Source of the DNA: Symbiodinium natans
Lineage: Eukaryota > Sar > Dinophyceae > Suessiales > Symbiodiniaceae
Direction of reading: 5' to 3'
Assembly (NCBI GenBank): GCA_905221605.1
Contig: CAJNDS010002179.1
Span: 858,001-922,000, forward strand
Length of the DNA stretch: 64,000 nt
The notes below the pieces were generated by a model, which saw only the letters and a list, made by a program, of their open reading frames with translations, did no database searches and was not told the DNA's origin. Positions 52,659-61,600 of the stretch are shown one piece after another (positions within the stretch are counted from its first letter, which is position 1; every line of letters begins with the position of its first letter). Made by a program: the position numbers and the translations under genes.

Positions 52659-55600
52659 TAATAGACTATGTACTATATACATACGATATATGTATATATG
52701 TATATGTGTATATATGTATATGTGTATATGTGTATATGTGTATATGTGTATATATGTATGTATATATATATATGTATATATGTATATATGTATATATGTA
52801 TATATGTAGGTTTGTATATATGTATATATGTGTATATGTATATATGTATATATGTATATATGTTTGTGTATATATATATATATATATATCTTTATATTTT
52901 TATTTGTTTCGTTATTTGTTTAAAGATAGATACATGCATAGATAGAGAAATAGATATGGAGTGTGTGCAACATTGTATACGTGTGTGCAATGATTTGCAT
53001 ATATGCATGTATATACACTTGCATTCTTCTACTTACATTTATATGTGTATACAATCCTTGCTGACCCCAAACGTCTTTCCAAATCCAAGCCGCAAAAAGC
53101 ACCTGCGCCAAGCGCTGCGTTCTGTACTTATGTCTACATACTTGGAGGTTCATGGGTAGTAAGTAGGGAAACTATACTTGTAACCTTAGGGCACATATGA
53201 CCCTACTTATAACTGCCCACACACGCCCAAAGCCCACTGCAACGCCAAGTCACGACGGTGCTCGAGCGCGCACTTCTGCAAACCCAGTGCCGCGCCATCT
53301 CGGGAAGCTTTCCTTGAAGTGTGAAGGCCAGGACAAGCAACGGGCTTTGGGCCTACGCTCGCACCAAGAGTGGTAATTTGGGTGTGGTGCACTTTCAGGC
53401 TTCACTCACGCCATGAGTTCTTGTGATGGCAGCGCATAGCACTGGGAAGGTGAGAGATCGAACTCCAGCAGAAGCCCCAAACCCTAAACCCTTTTGCAAC
53501 TGGGCTGCAGACAACTGCCTGGAAAAGATACTACCCTCCCTAAACCCTAAACCCTAAACCCTCAACCCTCAAACCCTAAACCCTAAACCCTAAAGCTGGC
53601 ACCTTGAAGTCGACCAGACTTGTGACTCCGGGCCAGACCTGGCGAATGGCCACAGCAGATACCTTTCTGGCTCCGTTTCTGTGGGAACAGAACGAAACCC
53701 CCTTCTTAGATACCCTCAAGTATGCTAGGGTTCTTGCCACCCGCATGGCACGCACCATCAGGCACCCATTCCGAAAGTAAATGATTGGGGACTTAGGCTT
53801 CGAGAAAAACTGCTGGACCTTTCGGTCAGCCTCCACATGGGGCAGGTCCATGTCGTTGTCATCATGCTGCTGAACCCTCATTACAGCAAAGCTTGCTCAA
53901 AAAAATTGCACCTAACAACACCAGAAATCCACAACAGCCTTAAGCGGAGGGGCGCAAAAGTTCCATTGCTGTTTCCCCGTGCAGCAGGCTCAGCTCGGGT
54001 TTAGGGTGTAAAGCAAAAGGTTTAGGATGTCGGCGAGGGACAAAGCACAAGAGGCCCACAAGACCGCTAAGCCCGGAATCCAACGGAATCCAAACAGAAC
54101 AGGACCCCAATCAGGTCGAGTTCAACCACCAGTCGAAGCTCCCTGTTTTCTACGATTTGCTTAATGAACCTCCACCAAAAAACACAAGCTTATAGTCCCC
54201 TTACGATCCTTATAAGGAAGAATACTTCTCATTTTTTGAGGGGGTTCTTAAGCAACCAGTAGGTTTGGGTTTTAGGGCAACTCCACACCTGCAAGGACTC
54301 CTGCGCTCAAGGGTGAGGGGAGGCTTCCGCTCTGGCAGGCCGTGTGGGCATCAGCAGCTCTCGGGTGCCCAGCCCAACCCACGTGAAAACATCTCATGGC
54401 CGCCCACCCCGCGCCTGTTAATGTTCCAGGCTGCTGCATGCTTATGGGGCTCTTAAGCGAGGGGGGTTCATGGGGGGTAGGTACCTAGGGAGCCTTAGGC
54501 CTCAGGGTTGGGTTACATTACCCCCTTGAAACCCCCCTCCCTGAAGAACTCTATAACATGCAGAACTGCCCAGCCTGCCCTACCACGGCGCGGACGCAAA
54601 GCTGAGTTTCAGCTCACTCTCGCACACGCCCGCGCGCGCGCGCGCGACCCGCAAAATTGGCGGCAAAAAAACCAGGAAGCCTCAGAACCAGGAAACATGA
54701 ACCTCAACATGCGCCTGAAGGGCCCCCCCCCAGGCCCAAAAACACGACTCCCAGCCCTGGCGCCTCTTCCGTGGGCGTACCAAGGATGTGAAAGATCTTG
54801 AAGATGGTATGGATTTCCTTGCTCCCAGGTGAGAAAACATAGGGCTCTCGGCAGACTGTGGTGGATTCTCATAGCAATGCCTCACCCTCCCCCAGGCTTG
54901 CAATCGAGTTCGCAGGCTTTAGGGTTCGGCGTTCAGGCGTTCTTGAGGGTAGTTCTTGCTTTTCCGAATGTCGAGAGAGATGCCGATGATGGAGCACGGC
55001 TGTTCCCTCAAGCCGACGCCAACTTGGAGAAGCCGAGCATCCGAGTCGCCAGGGAACAAAGCCTGGGCTGTGGCCATCTCCGCCAGCACGCATCCTGGCT
55101 TTAGCAATAAACCCAGAGAAGATTAGGGGAAAGAGCAATCTGCCCCTGAATCATTACCTCCAAAAAACTAGGCCGAGCATCCCATCGACCAGATGTCAGC
55201 GGCCGTGCCGTACTGCTCCTGGAAGCCGACTCAGGGGATGTTGGGCTTTTTTGCCGCCCGACTAGCCACCGCACTGCGGGGTCTATGTTGGGGTTTAGGG
55301 TTTTGGGTTTCGGGTGTTGAGTTTAGGGTTGGGCCCATGGAATCCAAAACCCTCAAAGACTTGAGGGCTGGAAGGGCCATGGGCCTGGGGGCTTATGATG
55401 CGCGCCTGACCAAGAAGAATCTCTGGAGGGCGGTACCACAGCGTGACCACCTCGTGCGTGTAAACCTGCCACGGTTTCGCTTTGTTTTTTTTTGTCACTC
55501 AACAATCCGGACAAGCACCCTTCCACTGACTGGTGCAAGTGTGACACGGTGGAGCACAGCAGGCGGGAAAAGCACCTGCTAAGCTTACTGGACTCCCCTT

Positions 55601-58600
55601 CAAAGCAAGCTCGCGACGTTGAGGCGCCAGGTCATTGCACGGCATTCCGCCGTTGGATGGCAGGTGAACCCTAAAACACGAGCCCGGCATCAAGGGTGAG
55701 ATGTCCTCTCATAACCTCAATAGTTTTGAAGTATTGCTCACGCCATCTGCAGGTAGGTGACTGTTTAATATAGGAGTTATGAACCCTAAGCTCTAGAAAG
55801 CCTACGCTCAACTAAGCCCTTTCGCATCCACGCTTGGGGAGTCGGCCGGGAATGGTCAGGAAATCGTCTAAGCCCTTCTTGCCGTGAACCTCTACTCTCA
55901 GCCCGAGTCCTCAACAAAAATCTGCGCTAAACCCTAAAGCCTAAACCCTCAACCCCAAACCCTCAGCCCCAAACCCTGGACCCTAAACCCTGAAAGCAGA
56001 GCCTTCAGCGGCACGTGCAGCGCCCGTGCTAGGCCGAAGTCTGCCAGCACCTGGCCAGCTGCCCACATTTGCCGGATATGCTCACTCCCAACTAACCCTA
56101 AACCCTAAACCCTAAACCCTTTCTTGCAGCCGGACTGACCCTCAACCCTAAACCCTGAACCCTAATTAAACCCTAAACCCTAAACCCTAAACCCTAACCT
56201 TCCTGCTGGTGTGCTGAGCTTTGGGGTTACGCTTACGGCTTAGGGCTTATATCTCTGCTACCCCGCAGACCCCAAAGATCCACACATCCATATTATGCCT
56301 TTCCGCCATAGGTTTAGGGTTTAGGGTTTAGGGTTTAGGGTTTAGGGCTTAGGGCTTAGGGCTTAGGGTTTAGGGATTCTAGCACCTGGTTCTCAAGCAA
56401 CAGAGTTACACAACAGCTTTCGTTCTTGCAAACACCTGCAGAAAATGCACCACTGAGCATTTCTGTTCGTTCTCTGCTGCGAGCTCCCAAAAGCCTGAAA
56501 CCAACATATGGTGGCTAAATTTTGGTCTGTCCCGTTTCCTGCAACCTTTCCAAGGCCTGAAAGGAAAAAACGCGATCAATGAGAACTATATAGCTTTTCC
56601 TGTTCGGCAATTCTTCCACACTCGTGAGACCCAAAATAGCATCACTAAGTATTCGTATCCGTTGTCCGCTCAACCCTTCCAAAGCTGAAATTTCATATTG
56701 TCCGCGTCTAACCGAACCGTTCATTACCAGTACAAACATTGGCCGATACTACGAGGCTACACCTGCAATTGACCCTCATCTCTTTCGTCTGTATGATGAA
56801 ACCTCACATGTTGAACAACCCCCTGGCTCCCTACATGTCGAAAAGCGGGAGCCGAAGATCGGCTGCTTTTTCGAAATCACTACTCCAACATGGTAGGATG
56901 TTTGTAAGGGTGCCATATGGGTGGTTGTCAAAAGTATGATCCCGTTTGGGGTACCCTAAATATTATGTGCCGTATTATAATGGGGATCCAAAAAGGGACC
57001 ATAATTTTGACAAGCACCTACATACACCGACAACAGATCAAAGATGCAAAGGCGACAAGTGGGTTATCAAACGCCAACAAGGGACACTCGGGTCAGGCTC
57101 TGGATGGTTCTACATGTCATCCTGGTTGGTCCAGAATATAGGGACCCCTAAACCCTAAACCCTAAACCCTAAACCCTAAACCCTAAACCGAACCCAGACT
57201 CAGAGCATCAGCTAAGCCCTAAACCGGTTGGGGTTCTCGTGCTTCATGCCTGTCTGCATTTGGGGACTTTCCCGACTCCCTAAAGTTTAGGGTTTAGGGT
57301 TTGGGGTTTAGGGTTTAGGGTTTAGGGTTTAGGGTTTAGGGTACCCTACACTCTTCACCCGATTAGAAATCCCTCAAACCCTGCAACCTTCAGTTCTGGG
57401 TGGATTCGAGCTTTTGGCTTCTAGGGTTTAGCAGTTCACTGAAACCTGCAATTGCGTGCTTGGGCACGAGACGTGGAGCTTGTGGCCAGCGCAACTTCAC
57501 CAGAACCTTGGGCTGTAAGGCTGGGGCAGAATCCGTGGGTTCAAGGACGTGCATTTCGACACGAAGCCTTCTCCGAACTCCCAACCCTCTGTCAAGGCCT
57601 CGCGCGGCGGCGTAGTGCACACAGCTCAACGGGCAGAGAATTTACAAAGAAAACCGCCGGACGTATCTCTAGATGCAAGTTCCGTTTCTGATTCTCGTAG
57701 GGAGCTTTCTGGCATCGCAGCACAGGATAATCATGTTGTAGGTATTACAGTATTACGTGCAGGATGGAAGCGGCGAATGCAGCGCATGCTCCAGCGATGC
57801 GCAGAACACTTGACTCCCCCACCGGACGCTGCAACCTAAACCACTCCAGCAGGGTTTCCGACTTATTGGCATGAAGGAACTGAAAGGGAAAGAATCATGG
57901 AATCACCCCCCCATGATGTTCCAGCCACTCAGGTTCTCGTACTCAGCACCCAACATCTACTTGGAGGTTCATGGTACTTACTAACCAATTACCAGTGTAC
58001 TTATGACTGTACTTATAACCATATTAGGGCATTTAAGAGGCTTATAAGTAGGTTAGAAGTACAGTTAGAATTGGTTGAGAAGTACCATGAACCTCCAAGT
58101 ACAGCCCACGAGGGCATTTTCAGTCGGACTGGGCCAGGGCGCATTCTGCGGCTTGAGGTCACGATGAAGCACACGGTGGTTGTGACAGAACTGGATGCCC
58201 TGGAAGCATTGCAAGATGCAGCTCCTGCGCCAGGGGCCTAAACCCTATAAACCCCTAAACCCTATAAACCCCGAAACCCAAAACTCTTTGCGTGAGGGGT
58301 TTCGGTACACTCGAGAAAGCAGGCGGGCCGGCTGCTTAAAGGAGGCTCGCTTTTTCAACCTGCGCTCAAACTGTCAACTGAACTCCACGTCCCAGGCTGC
58401 TAACTGAGTCTGGGCAGGCATCGAACCTGGTAATTATCAGAGGCCGACAACCAGCAAAGTTCTCTGCTGGGTCCGGATCTGGGAAAATCCGCTGTCGCGG
58501 AGCTTTGGGTACAAAACTTTGAGGTCTGGGGGGTTGATGAGTTAAAGCTTTGGGGGCTTGGAGGTTGAGGTGATCACAATCTGAGGGCATCATGCATGCA

Positions 58601-61600
58601 ATCATGGCAAAGCCAGCAAGGAGTCTGCGAAACATAGCATGTCTTACAAGTTCCTCTGCCCGTACTCCGGAAGCCTGTGACACCAAACCCTAAACCCTAA
58701 ACCTAGTGATGCCACCACTTCACTAGACTCCCTGCTGGCCTTGAACTAATTAAGGGCCCGGGGCACTCTTGGGTTCATGTGGCCATTTGCCAAACAGAGG
58801 GGTACCCCTATGATTCCCCCAAGTACTTTCATCCTTAATTGTAGGAACCCCCTAAAGGGTAGCCCTCCATATGGAAACTTGCCGCCACCGTTTCCCAAGT
58901 AATCGCTCCCGTCGGAGTCGGTTCTTTGAAGAACCAGCTCACGAAAAAAGGTGGCTCCAGCGCCTCGCCAACTGAATCCCACTCCCTGCTGATCCTCTAC
59001 CGTCGAAGTGGCGAAACATCCAGGCCCTCGAGCAAGTAAAGCTTAAAGCACTGTACGTCCGTGGAGCTTGTGTACTCCTGCTTCCTGAGCACCGGACGGG
59101 CCCTTCATGCACAAGGGCAATTTGACGACTCTGCCGCCCAAAGCCCCGCAAGAGAGAGAGAGAGGAGATCATCGGGTCGTCTGCACCAAGTACGAAGCCT
59201 TTTGTAAACAGGCTCTTGCTTGCCGTGGCTGGTCAGAGCACACGACCCGACGGATGGGGTAAGAAAGTTGCATTGCTGGCCGCCATTGCGGCTCTGAAGC
59301 AAACGTACCCATGGACGTGCATGACCGTCAACACACTAGCCATTTCAGGCTGAACGCTCACAGGCTTCACGTGAACCACCTTCGCTGTGATGACGGCACC
59401 CTCAGTGCCGGCAAGTCATGCTCGCGGGAAGGGTCCCCGAATATCGATGTTTTGGGGAAGTCTGCAGGCCAAAAACTCCAAAAGCCTTGTCCCTCACGTA
59501 ATCTAACCCCCCCATTACGCGGCTGCCCAGGTTATGAATAGACCCTATGGTGAAAAACCCGGCCCTAGCCTTTGCTTAGTTGTCCAGTAACCTGGGGAAA
59601 TAAAGGCTAACCTTTGGGATTATAAGGGGAACATATTACCCCAAAAAGGTTAAAGGTTACCTACTCTACTACTGGGTTTGAAATTGAGCTGAGGAGCTCC
59701 TAGCTCGGCATCCCAGGCATCACTGCGAGCACCTGTCCCTTGGTGTTCTGCTGGCTGATGTTCCGCATCAGGGAGGGGGCCGCCATGCGGCCGCTGTCCT
59801 CCATGACCACCGAAGGCTCTGAGCCGATGGAGATCCGGTTCTGCTCTGAGGTGATGGAGATCCGGTTCTGCAAGGACTCCTTGGACTTCTCATTCTCCAA
59901 AAATGGGGCCAGCGCCTGCGTGGAGCAATCCCGGAGCTCCTCCGCGAGGCTGGGGTTTCGAAGGAGGAGCGTGGCCAGCGTGGCGAGGCCAAAGCCCGCA
60001 AAGAGTGGGATGAAGAGAAACTCCTGCACGAGGATGCCGATGAGGCAGACCAGCCACCACGTACCATCCGCGTTGCTGGAGTTGGCCAGGAACAGGACGA
60101 CGATCAGAAGCGAGCCCATGTTGCCGGCGACGAGCAGGGCCCAGCGGAGCCAGGCGCATCGGGGCTTTGTCGCCAGCGGCGCCATTGAGATGGGAGCGCA
60201 GCACAGGGCTGCGAGAGCGTGGCAGAGCAGCGACACCGGCAGCGCCTGCGCGTCGTCCCCAGCACGCGCCTGGCAAACCTGGTGCGTGGCAGACCGAGCA
60301 AAAGCACCGAAGATCGCCTGGCGCAGCAGTGCCCCCAATGCAGCAGCAAACACGAGACGCAGGAGGAGGCGAGCAGCTCGCTCAACATGTGAGGAGAAGA
60401 AGCTGAAACACAGCACTTCCTTCCAGGGCTGCATGGCCGGCCACAGCATCTGGAACCGGCCCCAGATCCCTGCGGAATCACTGAGGAAGGACTCCATGGC
60501 ATAGACTGCCTGGCCGTAGACATTGGCGGCCAAGGCCGCTTCATCCCGTGCTGCCGCCCAGGTTCCACGAATGGCCACGGAGGCCCGGCGTCCCTCCTCG
60601 ATGACCCCGAGCGATGCCATGCACATCCCGGCACCATCGCACCGCACAAGCAGGATGCACCTCAGCACAACCTGGCGATGAATCGGCTCCCCGTCACACA
60701 TCCTCCGCCGCCGGGGCGGCGCAGCTCGGCGCAGGGCCTCGAAGGCCGGCGGCACAGGAGCCGTGCACGCTGCGGCAAGGAGCAAGGACAGCAAAGCCAC
60801 AGCAAGCAGTATCCAGAGCACCGTGGCCGGGGTTTGGACTGCCCAGTTCGGCTCGCTAGCCAAGCCCTCCAATGACAGAACGTCGCGGGAGAAGCAGCCA
60901 GCAGCTGCGAAGGCTAACCAGGAAGGCGTCAGTGTAGTTGTCATGGAATCTGTATCACCGGAGCTGTTGGACTCGTTGACATTGGATGCGCTCAGGGATG
61001 TGGAGCTGTCACCCCCTGCCTGGCCCGACATTCCCGACGTGCTAGCGGTCGACGAGGTGTCGTTGCCAGCCTCAGCCTGGGTCGAGGTCGAAGACGTGCT
61101 AGCGGTCGACGAGGTGCCGTTCCCAGCCTCAACGGTCGAAGACGTGCTGGAGGTCGACGAGGTGCCGTTGCCAGCCTCAGCCTGGGTCGAGGTCGAAGAT
61201 GTGCTTGCCGTCGACGAGGTGCCGTTCCCAGCCTCAACCTGGGTCGAGGTCGAAGACGTGCTGGAGGTCGACGAGGTGTCGTTGCCAGCCTCAGCCTGGG
61301 TCGAGGTCGAAGATGTGCTTGCCGTCGACGAGGTGCCGTTCCCAGCCTCAACCTGGGTCGAGGTCGAAGACGTGCTGGAGGTCGACGAGGTGTCGTTGCC
61401 AGCCTCAGCCTGGGTCGAGGTCGAAGATGTGCTTGCCGTCGACGAGGTGCCGTTCCCAGCCTCAACCTCGGTGGTCGACGAGGTGCCGTTGCCAGCCTCA
61501 GCCTGGGTCGAGGTCGAAGATGTGCTTGCCGTCGACGAGGTGCCGTTCCCAGCCTCAACCTGGGTCGACGTCGAAGACGTGCTGGAGGTCGACGAGGTGC

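Noticed and set aside
52668-53159. 163-codon ORF rich in Tyr, Met and Ile
   Set aside because: Translation of a tatatgta microsatellite inside a kinase intron.
58405-58505. Second tRNA-like T-loop (ggttcgat)
   Set aside because: Only the T-arm partly pairs; no cloverleaf could be folded.
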